A DNA stretch of 64,000 nt, from NCBI GenBank assembly GCA_964427595.1, contig CAYRUQ010000002.1, positions 12,306 through 76,305 on the forward strand, written 5' to 3'. The DNA comes from Enterosoma sp964427595. GTDB lineage: Bacteria; Bacillota_I; Bacilli_A; RFN20; CAG-288. This document shows, one piece after another, positions 51,641 through 62,000 of the stretch. Under the pieces are notes generated by a model. The model was given only the letters and a program-made list of their open reading frames with translations. It was not told the origin of the DNA and ran no database searches. The stretch's first letter is position 1; each line of letters begins with the position of its first letter. The translations under genes were made by a program, and so were the position numbers.

Positions 51641-52165
51641 ATGCAAAAGATAAAGATAATCAAAGCTGATATCACTGATCTAGCTGTTGATTGCATTGTC
51701 AATGCTGCTAATAAGACTCTTTTAGGTGGCGGAGGAGTCGATGGCGCCATTCACAGGAAAGCTGGTCATAAACTTTATGAGGAATGTCTTACTTTAGGAG
51801 GCTGTGAAACCTCAGAAGCTAAGATCACCAAAGGTTATGACTTAAAAGCTAAATATGTGATTCATACTGTCGGCCCTATCTACTCTCAAAAGGATAAAGA
51901 GAAAAAAGCAATCGAATTAAGAAATTGTTATTTAAACTCTTTAAAACTAGCTTTAGACCACAAAAACATCAGGTCAATCGCTTTCCCAGCCATCTCAACT
52001 GGTGTCTATCACTATCCTTTAAAAGAGGCGACTAAGATAGCTATCAAAGCTGTTGTTGATTTTCTTAAAGAGAATGAAACCTTTGATATCGAAGTCATCT
52101 TCTGTTGCTTTGATGAAAAGACATTTGATGTTTATATTGAAGAAGGAAAGAACTATTCTGTATAG
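51641..52165 (+). CDS. Macro-domain ADP-ribosyl hydrolase
   Basis: The 174-residue protein is a single macro domain of the MacroD/YmdB type. It shows the ADP-ribose-binding VNAANKTLLGGGGVDGAIH, KYVIHTVGPIY and FPAISTGVYHYPLKEA. Such enzymes remove ADP-ribose from proteins or nucleic acids, or hydrolyse O-acetyl-ADP-ribose. The ATG at 51641 has GAGGAGAG upstream; an in-frame TTG at 51626 is rejected. It opens a six-gene plus-strand operon. Confidence 0.94.
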   Translation: MQKIKIIKADITDLAVDCIVNAANKTLLGGGGVDGAIHRKAGHKLYEECLTLGGCETSEAKITKGYDLKAKYVIHTVGPIYSQKDKEKKAIELRNCYLNSLKLALDHKNIRSIAFPAISTGVYHYPLKEATKIAIKAVVDFLKENETFDIEVIFCCFDEKTFDVYIEEGKNYSV

Positions 52166-52188
52166 TTCTTCAAGACGAAGAGGTGTTT

Positions 52189-52662
52189 ATGAAGGTTCAA
52201 AAGAAGAGAATAGCTAGAATCAACTGCACTTATCACACTATTAAAAAAGCTCTCACTTGTCATTTCTTCATCGATTTAGAAGAGATGCCAGCTTTAGCGA
52301 GTGTCTGTTATGATTTCATCTCCTTGGATTTCAAAAAAGTGACTATTCCGATTTTAAAGGACAAACACTCTTCTTTATCTCATGTGTGGACTTATTATGC
52401 CGATAGTGAAACTTTAAAGGCTTATATCAATGAGAAAGAAGATCTTATTTATGAAGTGAGAAAAGCTAGTGAAACTACTTCTGATGAGGAGTTTATAAAT
52501 ATCGCTTTCTATTATGAAAATGGTGAATATTTCTCAAAGAAAGTGAGTCTTAGTACATTTCAAAGTCTTGAGGTATTAAATCAAACACTTTCTTCTTTAG
52601 TTCCTGAAGAAGAAAGTCTTCCTGAGTGGTTTAGAATAGAAAACAAAGATAAAAAGAGGTGA
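52189..52662 (+). CDS. Hypothetical protein of 157 residues
   Basis: The family is not recognised. The protein is soluble, with a basic start (MKVQKKRIARINCTY) and an acidic, mixed alpha/beta body without Cys or His clusters; it has no signal or membrane segment. The ATG at 52189 has AGAGGTG upstream; a GTG two codons earlier is less likely. It lies 23 bases after the macro-domain gene and 3 before pepV, so it belongs to the same operon. Confidence 0.75.
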   Translation: MKVQKKRIARINCTYHTIKKALTCHFFIDLEEMPALASVCYDFISLDFKKVTIPILKDKHSSLSHVWTYYADSETLKAYINEKEDLIYEVRKASETTSDEEFINIAFYYENGEYFSKKVSLSTFQSLEVLNQTLSSLVPEEESLPEWFRIENKDKKR

Positions 52663-52665
52663 AAA

Positions 52666-54078
52666 ATGAACGAAGATGTCAAACCTATCAATATGAATGA
52701 GACTGAATACACGAGATTAGTCGCTCCCTACTTCGACGAAGCTTTGAAGACTCTCAAAGAATTAGTCGCTATTCCTTCTGTTCATGATGAAGAAGGAAAG
52801 AGTGAAGAACATCCTTTCGGTGAGGAAGTAGAAGCTGCTCTTTCTTATATGGCTAAAAAGGGAAAAGAACTCGGCTTTGAAGTCGACAGATGTGATAACT
52901 ATGTGACTGAACTAAGCTATGGGGAAGGAGAGAAGACTTTAGATATCTATGCTCACTTAGATGTCGTCCCTGTGAAAAAGAACAACTGGATTCATGATCC
53001 TTTCACTCCCACGATTGAAAACGACATCATGTATGGAAGAGGAACTTCTGATGATAAAGGACCGGGTGTCGCTTGTCTTTATGCGGTAAAAGCTCTTCTT
53101 GATGCTGAAAGATTAGGCGGTTATAAATTAAGATTTATCTTCGGTGGAAATGAGGAGAGAGATTCTCTTTGTCTTGAACACTACTTCCATCATCTCAAGA
53201 AAGGTTATCCGGATCTCGGTTTCTCGCCTGATGCTGATTATCCTTTGATTTATGCTGAGAAATCTATCTTCTCTTATGTGGCTAGTTATGATGTTTCTGT
53301 AAAAGAAATCCCTCCTTTCTCGTGGGGAGATGCTTTAAACATCGTCTTAGCAGAAGCAAGTTGTAAAATCAAAGCAGATGAGAAATTAGTTAAAGATTTA
53401 ATTGAAAAATATAAAGAAGAACACGATAAGAGATTAATCATCTCTTATGAAGATGAGACCATCTCCTTTAAAGGTGTTCCTTATCATGGCTCTATGCCCT
53501 ATAACGGAGTCAGTGCTGGACTTCATTTACTCAACTTCTTAGGACATCTATATAACTGCAAACTCCTCAGAGATATTTATGATGACTATGTTGATGGAAG
53601 AGGAGAAGGTTTTAAAGGTAATTTTAACGATGAGAATTTCGACTGCTCAACCTATAATGTCGGGAAGATCATCTATGATGGAAAGAAAATCACTCTTTAT
53701 GTCAACTCAAGATTCCCGTCCACTATCGCGAAAGAAGAAGTTATTAAGAATGTCGCTTATAACACCGGTGCCGATGTCACTCTTCTTGGCGGATCAGAGG
53801 GTTTCGTGATGGATAGAGAATCACCTCTCATTAAAAAGTTGATGGAAGCTTATAGTGAAGAGACTGGTGATAAAGACTCTAAACCTTTAGCAATCGGTGG
53901 TGGAACCTATGCGAGAGAAAGTAAAAACTCGGTAGCTTTCGGAGCACAATTTTTAAACAGAGATTATAAGATGCATGGAGATGATGAGTTCTTCCCTCTC
54001 TCTGATTTCTACGCTAATATGCAGATTTACGCTCATGCTGTCGATGCTCTTTCCAAGTATTTAAGAGAAGGTGAGTGA
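52666..54078 (+). CDS. pepV: Dipeptidase PepV, M20 family
   Basis: PepV is a zinc peptidase that splits dipeptides in the cytosol, mainly after peptide uptake. The 470-residue protein has the M20 metal site: IYAHLDVVPVKKNNW, GRGTSDDKGPGVACLYA and FGGNEERDSLC. The lid domain carries PYHGSMPYNGVSAG and the end has AIGGGTYARESKNSVAFG. It lies 3 bases after the hypothetical gene and overlaps trmB by one base. Confidence 0.95.
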   Translation: MNEDVKPINMNETEYTRLVAPYFDEALKTLKELVAIPSVHDEEGKSEEHPFGEEVEAALSYMAKKGKELGFEVDRCDNYVTELSYGEGEKTLDIYAHLDVVPVKKNNWIHDPFTPTIENDIMYGRGTSDDKGPGVACLYAVKALLDAERLGGYKLRFIFGGNEERDSLCLEHYFHHLKKGYPDLGFSPDADYPLIYAEKSIFSYVASYDVSVKEIPPFSWGDALNIVLAEASCKIKADEKLVKDLIEKYKEEHDKRLIISYEDETISFKGVPYHGSMPYNGVSAGLHLLNFLGHLYNCKLLRDIYDDYVDGRGEGFKGNFNDENFDCSTYNVGKIIYDGKKITLYVNSRFPSTIAKEEVIKNVAYNTGADVTLLGGSEGFVMDRESPLIKKLMEAYSEETGDKDSKPLAIGGGTYARESKNSVAFGAQFLNRDYKMHGDDEFFPLSDFYANMQIYAHAVDALSKYLREGE

Positions 54079-54731
54079 TGAGACTAAGACATCGAAAATG
54101 GACAGATGAAGTCCTCTTAAACAATCAAGATATCGGTCTATCTTTAGATGATTTGAATGAAAAGTTTCTTGCTTCTTTCACTGATTTAGAGATAGGTTCA
54201 GGTTTAGGAAGCTTTCTTCTTAGCTGTGCAACTAAGTGGACAGAGAGAAACTTTCTTGGTGTTGAGGTCTCTAAAAACGCCTTTGCCTCAGCTATCAAAA
54301 GAGCAGCACCACATAAAGAGGAGATTAAAAACTTTCGTTATCTCAATGCTCCTATTGAGAAGGTTATCCCTTTAGTTAAGGATGGTCAGTTTCAAAATAT
54401 CTACATCAACTTTCCTGATCCTTGGCCGAAGAAGAAACACAAACCGAGAAGACTCACTTATCCTAATAAATTAAAAGAGTACTTTCGTATCTTAAAAGAT
54501 GATGGTCATCTCTTTTTTAGAACTGATAATAAAAATCTCTTCTTTGAGAGCGTATCTTATTTCGAGGAATTTTCACTTTTCCACACGACTATCATCACTC
54601 CTTTTTATTCAGAGGAGACTGAGATTTTACCTTCGACTGAATATGAGAAAAAATTCCGTGAAAAAGGAGTTGAGATCAACCTGATCATCGCTACTAAAAA
54701 GAAAGATAGCTTATATTATAACGGCATATGA
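54078..54731 (+). CDS. trmB: tRNA (guanine-46-N7)-methyltransferase TrmB
   Basis: TrmB makes m7G46 in tRNA with SAM. The 217-residue protein has the class I motif LEIGSGLGSFLL, FLGVEVSKNAFASAIKRA and the family-specific IYINFPDPWPKKKHKPRRL, then FFRTDNKNLF. The ATG at 54078 shares a base with the pepV stop (TGATG). It overlaps the next gene by ATGA. Confidence 0.96.
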   Translation: MRLRHRKWTDEVLLNNQDIGLSLDDLNEKFLASFTDLEIGSGLGSFLLSCATKWTERNFLGVEVSKNAFASAIKRAAPHKEEIKNFRYLNAPIEKVIPLVKDGQFQNIYINFPDPWPKKKHKPRRLTYPNKLKEYFRILKDDGHLFFRTDNKNLFFESVSYFEEFSLFHTTIITPFYSEETEILPSTEYEKKFREKGVEINLIIATKKKDSLYYNGI

Positions 54732-55480
54732 GAACAGTTTTCACGCATCTACTTTGGGCTAATCCTAAGATATTCGCAAATTCACCTGAACAAAGTTTTT
54801 ATGACTATCATGTCACTCTTTTTAATGCCTCAGTGGCCAGATATAACGAAAACAACACTCTCTTCGGTCTTATAAAAGCCAATATCATCCTTCAGGGATT
54901 AGAGAATAAAAGAATATTAGATGATGCGGTTAAACTCTATTCTCTAGACTCTTTAAAGTCTCCAATATTGATCAAAACACTCTTCTCTACGATGCCTTAT
55001 TTTGAATTTGAAGGAACGAAGATTTACATCCCGACTTATGATCCTGAAATCAACAGGCGGTATCAAGAAGAACTCTACTCTCTGAAGAGTTTCCCTTATG
55101 ATTCGCTTGTTAAAGATAATCCTTCTTTTATCATCGATCCTTTTGAGTATTATCACCTTCTTCCTTTTGATTCTGTCTTCACTAGACTTGTTAAACTTAG
55201 ATCGCATGATGAAGATAGCCATGCTTTCTATCATCCAGAATTATCAACCATTCTTGTCATCAATGATCAAGGTGGTCAACAAGCAGAGATCACTATTTTT
55301 GATGACCGCTTAAAAGACAAGGATGAGGATGGTCTTTTAGATCGAATCGAAAATGCGATGGATTACTACTTCAAGAATGATATGGATGGTTTACTAAAAG
55401 CCTTAGTTTCAAACAAGTTGATTTCAAAAGCTCTCTATGATGAGCTGAAAGAAATAGAAGCTGAAAAGAATTTGAGATGA
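54728..55480 (+). CDS. Hypothetical protein of 250 residues
   Basis: The family is not recognised. The protein is soluble and acidic, rich in Phe, Tyr and Leu, with no signal or membrane helix. Notable stretches are THLLWANPKIFANSPEQSFY near the start, IDPFEYYHLLPFDSVFTRL in the middle and a charged helical end. It overlaps both trmB and mtaB by ATGA, so it is tightly coupled to two tRNA-modifying genes; a link to tRNA or to cell metabolism is only suggested by position. Confidence 0.75.
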   Translation: MRTVFTHLLWANPKIFANSPEQSFYDYHVTLFNASVARYNENNTLFGLIKANIILQGLENKRILDDAVKLYSLDSLKSPILIKTLFSTMPYFEFEGTKIYIPTYDPEINRRYQEELYSLKSFPYDSLVKDNPSFIIDPFEYYHLLPFDSVFTRLVKLRSHDEDSHAFYHPELSTILVINDQGGQQAEITIFDDRLKDKDEDGLLDRIENAMDYYFKNDMDGLLKALVSNKLISKALYDELKEIEAEKNLR

Positions 55481-56712
55481 CTTTTAATATTTACACCCTA
55501 GGTTGCAAAGTCAACTCCTATGAATCACAAGCGATTCGTGAAGAATTATTAAAAGATGGTTTTATAGAAACTTCTTTTAAAACTGCAGATTTAGTGATTG
55601 TCAACACCTGTGCTGTAACCAGTGAAGCTGAACGAAAAGATCGTCAGGTAATAAGAAGAATAGCAAGAGAGAATCCTAACTGTAAGATAGTTGTTATGGG
55701 CTGTTCTTCCCAGATTCATAAAGAAGATTATCTCTCTTTGAATAATGTAGTCTCTGTCCTTGGTACTTACGAGAGAAAAAGAGCGATAAGACAAGGATTA
55801 GAAAAAGACTCAGTCAATAAAGATAATCGTCATTTTTCTTATGAAGATATGTGCATTACCAAAGGTGAACACCAAGTGAGAGCTTATATCAAAATTCAAG
55901 ATGGCTGTGATAATTTCTGCTCCTATTGTATCGTTCCTTTCGCTAGAGGTAATTCACGTTCTCGAAGCAAAGATAGTATCTTAAAAGAAGCTAGCGCCCT
56001 TCTCACTAATGGAGTTAAAGAGATTGTCATAGGTGGAATCGACACTGGTTCTTATATCGATCCTGATGATAAGAATTACAAGCTTAAATATCTGATGTAT
56101 GACTTAGCAAATCTACCTTTTGATGATTATCGAATCCGACTCTCCTCAATTGAAGAAAGTCAGATTGATGATGAACTGATCTCTCTATTTGCCAGTAATA
56201 ATAAAATATGTCCTCACTTTCACATTCCTCTCCAATCAGGTTCACCAAAGATTCTCAAATTGATGAATAGAAAGTACTCGCTTGATGACTTTGATACAAA
56301 AGTTGAAAAGATTAAGAATGAAGTAAAGAATGTCGCTTTATCAACCGATGTGATAACCGGTTTTCCTAGTGAGACTGATGAAGATTTCAATAAGACTTAT
56401 GATTTATTAAAAAGACATCGGTTCATGCGTATCCATGCTTTCCCTTATTCAGAAAGACCATTAACTAGAGCTATCAATCTTCCTGATAAAGTCGAAGTAT
56501 CTCTAAGACAAGAAAGAGTCCGAAAACTGATCGCTCTCTCTGATGAAAACGAAAAGCTGTTCAAAGATAGTCTTAAAGATGAAACTCTAAGTGTTCTTAT
56601 TGAAGAGAAAGAAGGCTCTAATATTTACAGAGGCTATAGTGAAAACTATCTGATGTTTGAACTCAAATCTGACGAAAATATCTTAGGAAAATTCATTGAA
56701 ATAAAGTTGTAA
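55477..56712 (+). CDS. mtaB: tRNA t6A37 methylthiotransferase MtaB
   Basis: MtaB is a radical-SAM enzyme that turns t6A37 into ms2t6A37. The 411-residue protein has the UPF0004 domain (YTLGCKVNSYES, VNTCAVTSEAERKDRQ, VMGCSSQ) with three Fe-S cysteines, the radical-SAM motif CDNFCSYCIVPFARG, VLSTDVITGFPSET-like ALSTDVITGFP and a C-terminal TRAM domain. The GCKVN start separates it from MiaB. It is the last gene of the operon and relies on Fe-S supply from Suf. Confidence 0.95.
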   Translation: MTFNIYTLGCKVNSYESQAIREELLKDGFIETSFKTADLVIVNTCAVTSEAERKDRQVIRRIARENPNCKIVVMGCSSQIHKEDYLSLNNVVSVLGTYERKRAIRQGLEKDSVNKDNRHFSYEDMCITKGEHQVRAYIKIQDGCDNFCSYCIVPFARGNSRSRSKDSILKEASALLTNGVKEIVIGGIDTGSYIDPDDKNYKLKYLMYDLANLPFDDYRIRLSSIEESQIDDELISLFASNNKICPHFHIPLQSGSPKILKLMNRKYSLDDFDTKVEKIKNEVKNVALSTDVITGFPSETDEDFNKTYDLLKRHRFMRIHAFPYSERPLTRAINLPDKVEVSLRQERVRKLIALSDENEKLFKDSLKDETLSVLIEEKEGSNIYRGYSENYLMFELKSDENILGKFIEIKL

Positions 56713-56780
56713 AAAAACTAAAAGATAAGTTTAGCGTTTCTTTTTATTAAAAATTATAGATTTATCTACTATCCTTTCCA

Positions 56781-56812
56781 TTCAGGACAAAATATCGACA
56801 TTTCAGGACAAA
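56781..56812 (+). promoter_or_regulatory. Predicted LytTR binding site: TTCAGGACAAA direct repeat
   Basis: TTCAGGACAAA occurs at 56781-56791 and again exactly at 56802-56812, a 21-bp period. LytTR-domain regulators bind such 9-10 bp direct repeats two helical turns apart. The site precedes the LytTR regulator gene, which suggests autoregulation. A third copy lies before the second GH3 gene. The 164-bp gap 56713-56876 holds nothing else clear; the promoter is weak, as expected when an activator is needed. Confidence 0.65.
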
Positions 56813-56876
56813 CTTAAGCCCTTTTTCTTTAATTTTTAGTTTTTTTATTGTCTAATAAGGGCAAGGTAAGAACAAT

Positions 56877-57560
56877 ATGAGAATAGCTGTAGTTGATGAT
56901 TCAGCGAACGATTTGAATACGCTTTCGGAATTAGTCCACAGATATAGTGTTGAAAACGGACTAGAAGTCATCATCGATAAGTTTTTGAATGCTAATGAAT
57001 TCCTAGATAATTTCTCACCTATTTATGACATCATTTTCATGGATATTGAGATGGGTGTCATCAATGGTTTAGAAGCAGCTAAGAAATTAAGAGAACTTGA
57101 TTCCCATGTCCTTCTCATCTTCGTGACCAATCACATCAAGTATGCGATCAAAGGTTACGAAGTCAATGCGATGGCTTATGTTTTAAAACCTGTCAATTAT
57201 GAGTCTTTATCTTTGCAACTTAATAAGTGTCTTGAACTTATCAGAAAAGATGAGAATCAATATTTAGAGATCAAAATCGCCTATGGAATGTTAAAGATTC
57301 CTATCAATGGTCTTCGTTATATCGAAGTTTATGGACATCAATTGATTTTTAGCACTTGCTTCAGTGATATCACGACCAGAGGTCGTCTTTCTGAATATGC
57401 AAAAATACTGATTCCACATGGCTTTTATAGATGTAATAGAAGTGTCATCGTCAATAAAAAATATATTGAACAGATAAAAGGAAGAGTCGTCGTCATCGGT
57501 AATAAAGAGTTTTATATAAGTAAATCGATGAAAGATTCCTTTCTGAACAATACTAAGTAA
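56877..57560 (+). CDS. LytTR-family response regulator
   Basis: The 227-residue protein has an N-terminal receiver domain (about 1-120: acidic pair Asp7-Asp8, phospho-acceptor Asp56 in FMDIEMG, Thr in FVTNH, Lys in VLKPVN) and a C-terminal LytTR DNA-binding domain (about 130-225: EIKIAYGMLKIP, FYRCNRSVIVNKKYIEQI). This AgrA/LytR type usually answers to GHKL sensor kinases like the one next to it. No agrB/agrD-like peptide genes are seen. Confidence 0.93.
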   Translation: MRIAVVDDSANDLNTLSELVHRYSVENGLEVIIDKFLNANEFLDNFSPIYDIIFMDIEMGVINGLEAAKKLRELDSHVLLIFVTNHIKYAIKGYEVNAMAYVLKPVNYESLSLQLNKCLELIRKDENQYLEIKIAYGMLKIPINGLRYIEVYGHQLIFSTCFSDITTRGRLSEYAKILIPHGFYRCNRSVIVNKKYIEQIKGRVVVIGNKEFYISKSMKDSFLNNTK

Positions 57561-57568
57561 GAAAAAGT

Positions 57569-58887
57569 ATGATAACTGAATATTTACTTTTACCAAATGA
57601 TGTCTCAATACAAACGATCAACTTGATCTTTCCTCTTGAGTTATTCTTTTTTGAATTTATAGTGCTTCGTTTCTCAGCTCGTAAAAATCACTTTGTCCTA
57701 CGCACTTGTGTAGTTGGCAGCGTCGCTTTACTCTATGTTCTTTTTGTTCCTTTATGGCTAGCGACATGGTGGATTGCTTTGATTTATTTCATATTGATGT
57801 TTTTCGTTTCCGTCTGGGCGATGTCTTTTATCTTTAATGAGAAACTCAAGCACATTCTATTTTATTGCTGTTCTGGGTATTGCCTGCAAAACATCTGCTC
57901 AAATCTAACCTGGATAATAACATCAGCATTTGCCTTTAATACAACTCTTTATAACATCATTCCAATAATTGGAAAATTGTTCTGTTAATATTAATAGTCG
58001 CTGTGTTTTATGGTCTCTATAGGAAGAAGTTGAGTGATGCCATCAACATCAAACTCATGAGTAGACAGGTCGTTCTTGTCACTTTACTCACAATAATTAT
58101 CGTTGATGTTCTTAATGTTGCAAGCAATGTTTCAATAGTTGAAAATGCATCATTTACTGATACAAATACCCTTGATTATTATGTTGTCAGAATATCGATT
58201 ATATTGTGTGATATATTAGTTCTTTTCTTACAATTTAGCATTTTCATACGGAATCTAATTGATACAGAACTACAGAAAATTTACAACATTTTCAGAAAAG
58301 ATAATGTGTTTTTTAAATATAGTAAAGATAATATCAATATCCTAAATACACTAATTCATGATTTAAAGTATATGATTAACAATTCTAATATCAGTAAAAA
58401 CGATGGTTTCGAATTAATCAATAATCATATCAAAGAATACGATGTGATGGTCACGACAGGTAATAAAACATTAGATATCATTCTAACTGAGAAGAATTAT
58501 TTAGCTTTGAAGAATGGAATAACTCCATGCATCATCGCTCATGGTGAGCTTTTAAATTTCATGCAAGAAAGAGATATCTATACCTTGATAGGAAATCTCT
58601 TTGATAATGCGATTGAAAGCGTGATGGCTGTTGAAGATGAAAACAAAAGAAATATAACTTTAAAGATTACTGAAAAAGACAACTATATCGAGATCCAAGA
58701 AGAGAACAATTACACCGGCAAGTTGAAATTTGAAAACGAATCTCTAGTCAGCTCTAAAACCAATAAAGAAAACCATGGATATGGAATCAAAAGCATGAGT
58801 TATATCGCCAAGAAATATGGTGGTACTCTCTCTTTCAAAATCAATGAACAACTCTTTCTAATCACAATAAACATTCCTAAGCAATAG
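57569..58887 (+). pseudogene. GHKL-type sensor histidine kinase, broken by a -1 frameshift
   Basis: Two frames together make one AgrC-like kinase. The first (57569-57988, 139 residues) holds several membrane helices and stops after GKLFC. The second is open from 57955 and carries KIVLLILIVAVFYGLY, the H-box LIHDLKYM, N-box GNLFDNAIESV and G-box HGYGIKSM to 58887. Joining them by -1 at the four-A run near 57973-57976 gives an unbroken membrane helix and a protein of about 439 residues. A GTG at 58003 has no ribosome binding site, so two separate genes are unlikely. Cause may be a one-base deletion, a sequencing error or, less likely, programmed frameshifting. Confidence 0.75.
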
Positions 58888-58891
58888 TTCA

Positions 58892-58923
58892 TTCAGGACA
58901 AAGTTCTAACAACTCACGCTAAA
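58892..58923 (+). promoter_or_regulatory. Predicted LytTR site before the second GH3 operon
   Basis: A perfect TTCAGGACAAA (58892-58902) is followed at the same 21-bp period by a degenerate half-site CTCACGCTAAA (58913-58923, 7 of 11). A poor -35 (CTTTCA, 58927-58932) and -10 TAAAAT (58950-58955) follow with 17-bp spacing, so the site abuts the -35 as an activator site should. Confidence 0.58.
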
Positions 58924-58969
58924 CCCCTTTCATAGAAATTTTAAACCTCTAAAATTTGGAAAAGTGAAG

Positions 58970-58992
58970 TGGGCATCGCAATTTGGGCATCG
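58970..58992 (+). repeat. Short direct repeat TGGGCATCG in the GH3 leader
   Basis: TGGGCATCG occurs at 58970-58978 and 58984-58992 (14-bp period) between the likely promoter and the GH3 start. Role unknown; a second operator is possible. Confidence 0.45.
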
Positions 58993-59050
58993 GGGTTAAG
59001 TCCAAGATTGCAAGCTCTTTCATCACAACAATTTCATTGGAGGATATTTA

Positions 59051-62000
59051 ATGAAAAGATTTAGTAGCAGGCTAACAAGTGGCATCTTCGCTACATGCGC
59101 AGGTCTTTTCGCCATCTTAGTTGGCGTGACATCTGTAGCTTTCCAGTACAGAACTTATGTGGACAATGCCCTTGGTCTTTCCTCTTCTAAAGCAGTAAGT
59201 TCAGGTGATGAGGAAGAAGTCGATTCTCTTTATTTCAAATCTGATTTTGAAACTGCCCAAGAAGTCGTCGACTACCGTAATCAACACATGGAAGAAGTCG
59301 GTGCCGAAAGTAGTGTTCTTCTTAAGAATGAAAATAACGCTCTTCCTCTTGGCACATCAGGCGTCAAAGTGACTTTATTTGGTATGTCTAGTTATAACCC
59401 CAACTATGGCAACACCAATAATCCGATGGGCTTCACAGAAGCATTCGCCTATTCAAACATTGAAGTCAACCCCACGATGATGAGTTTCTATGAGGGTTTA
59501 TCAGGAACTTATGCACGTAGCACTTCTGGCTTGATGTCTTCATCATCCACCTTTAGCATCGGTGAAGTACCCGCATCTGAATACGATGCTCAGCGTTCTA
59601 CTCTTGAAGCTAGTTATGCTGAGTATGACGATGCTGCTATCGTCGTCTTAAGTCGTGAAGCTGGTGAAGGTGGAGACCTTCCTAGAACTACTGATGGTTA
59701 TAGTGATCACGATGGTGATTCTACTCTCGGTCTAAATTCAGCTGAGAAAGCGATGATCCAAGAAGCTAAGAACAACTTTGAAAAAGTCATCGTTTTAATC
59801 AACAGCTCCAACGCCATGGAGATTCATGAACTTGAAGATGATGAGGATATCGATGCGATCGTTTGGATCGGTCTTCCTGGAAGCCGTGGTCTTGTCGGTG
59901 TCGGTCGTGTTTTAACCGGTGAAGAAAATTTCTCTGGTAAACTTGCTGACACTTATGCTGTCAACAATGCGATCGCCCCTGGTGCGATCAATTCGGGTGA
60001 TTTCCAATTCACTAACGCTGATAGCATCGACAACTCTTACGGAAAAGAATATCTGATCTACGCCGAAGGTATCTATGTCGGATATCGTTATTACGAAACT
60101 CGTTATGAGGATACCGTCTTAGGATACGGTAATGCTGATTCAGCTAAAGGTGCTAATGATGGTATCGCTTGGGATTATGAAAACGAAGTGACCTATTCCT
60201 TTGGTTATGGTCTCTCTTACACTGACTTCACTCAAGAATTCGTCAGCGGCCCCACTTTCACTAGCGATGGTAATGTTGAGTTTTCTGTCAAAGTCACTAA
60301 CACTGGAACAGTCGCTGGTATGAGTGTCGTTCAGGTTTATTTCCAAGCTCCTTATACTCATGGTGAAACCACGATTGAAAAAGCTGCTGTTCAATTACTC
60401 ACTTATGATAAGACAGTTGAACTTGCCGCTGGCGCTTCTACCACAGTCGATCTTTCCGTTCCGGCAAAATACTTAGCTTCCTATGATGAGAGCGGCAATG
60501 GTAGTTATGTCTTGGAAAAAGGTAATTATTACTTCGCACTTGGTAATGGCGCTCATGATGCATTGAATAATATTTTGACTGCTAAAGGCTATAAAACAAG
60601 TGATGGTATGGATTATAACGGCAAAACTAGCTATACCACCTCTTGGTACAATGAAGAAGATGATTACACCTACACCACTAGTGATACTGGCGTAACTATC
60701 AAAAATCAATTCGATGATGCTGACATCAATTACTTCTATGAAGAAGATGTCGTGACTTATCTCTCTAGAAATGACTGGGAAGGAACTTGGTCTGATGCTA
60801 TCACTGATATCACCGCCACCGATGAGATGCTTCCTGATCTTTCTGGTGACACCTATGAAGCTGGTGATAGTGATGTCTCTTCCATCACTGTCGGCGCCGA
60901 TAATGGTAAAATCCTGCTCGATTATCGTGGAGTAGACTATGATGATGAGTCTTGGGATGAATTACTTGATCAGCTCACTTATGACGATTACAGCAATATC
61001 GCTAGATATTCTGGTGCCCCTATCGCTGAGATAGAGTCTATTGGATTTGCTGGTCTCCCTGTTAATGGTTCTCAAGGTTGCACTGATTATCCTAATGGCA
61101 TGAGTACAGGCTTTAGAACTGATGATAGTTTAGTTTCTGCCTATGCCATCGATAGTTCTGATGAACTTGCTTCCTATACTTTCAGAACCTTAGCCTCTGA
61201 GAACAATCTCGGCGCAACATTTAGCCCTCGACTTGCTGAACAACAGGGTAGAGTCTTCGGTAATGATGGTCTTTGGTCTGAGATGTTCGGTTCTTGGAGT
61301 GCCGGTCTTAATATCCATCGTAACGCCTATTCAGGTAGAAACTACGAGTATTTCTCTGAAGATCCGATGCTCACAAATATCCAAGGTTCCAACATGATCA
61401 GCGCTGCTTATGAATATGGTCATATCATGATTCCTAAACACTTTGCTCTCAACGACCAAGAAGATAACAGACAATCCGTCGCTACTTTCGCTAATGAGCA
61501 ATCCATCCGTGAAATTTACCTCCGTGCTTTCGAAGGACCGATGAGCCCTGATGAAGGTGGTGGTCTTGGCATCATGACTGCCTTCAATAGAATCGGTGTT
61601 ATCCAAGCCTCCATCAGCTATCCTCTCGTCACCACCGTCTTGAAAGATGAGTGGGGATTCAATGGCTTTGTTATCACTGATATGGCTTACGATACCATCC
61701 AATATGGTAGAGCTTCTATCGTCGCTGGAACCGATATGATGCTCAACGCCTTCAGCACTTATGCAGATCTCGCTCCTGAATACTTCAGCAGTGATATTAA
61801 ACTTCTCTCCGCTATGCGTGAAGCTGCCCACCATACTCTCTATGTTGTAGTTAATAGTGCGGGTATGAACGGCTTTACTGCTAACACTTCTCTCGTCGCC
61901 GTCATCAACTGGTGGCAACCCACTTTGATCATCATCGATGTCTTACTCGGTCTTGTCGCAATCGGAGCTCTAACTTTCTTCATCGCCGGTGAACTTAAAG

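Noticed and set aside
57969..57981. Programmed -1 frameshift site in the kinase
   Set aside because: The heptamer A-AAA-TTG does not fit X-XXY-YYZ and no clear downstream stem is seen. A one-base indel is simpler.
58003..58887. Kinase C-terminal half as a separate gene starting at GTG 58003
   Set aside because: There is no ribosome binding site, and the frame is open further upstream with a membrane helix that completes the previous frame. A frameshifted single gene fits better.
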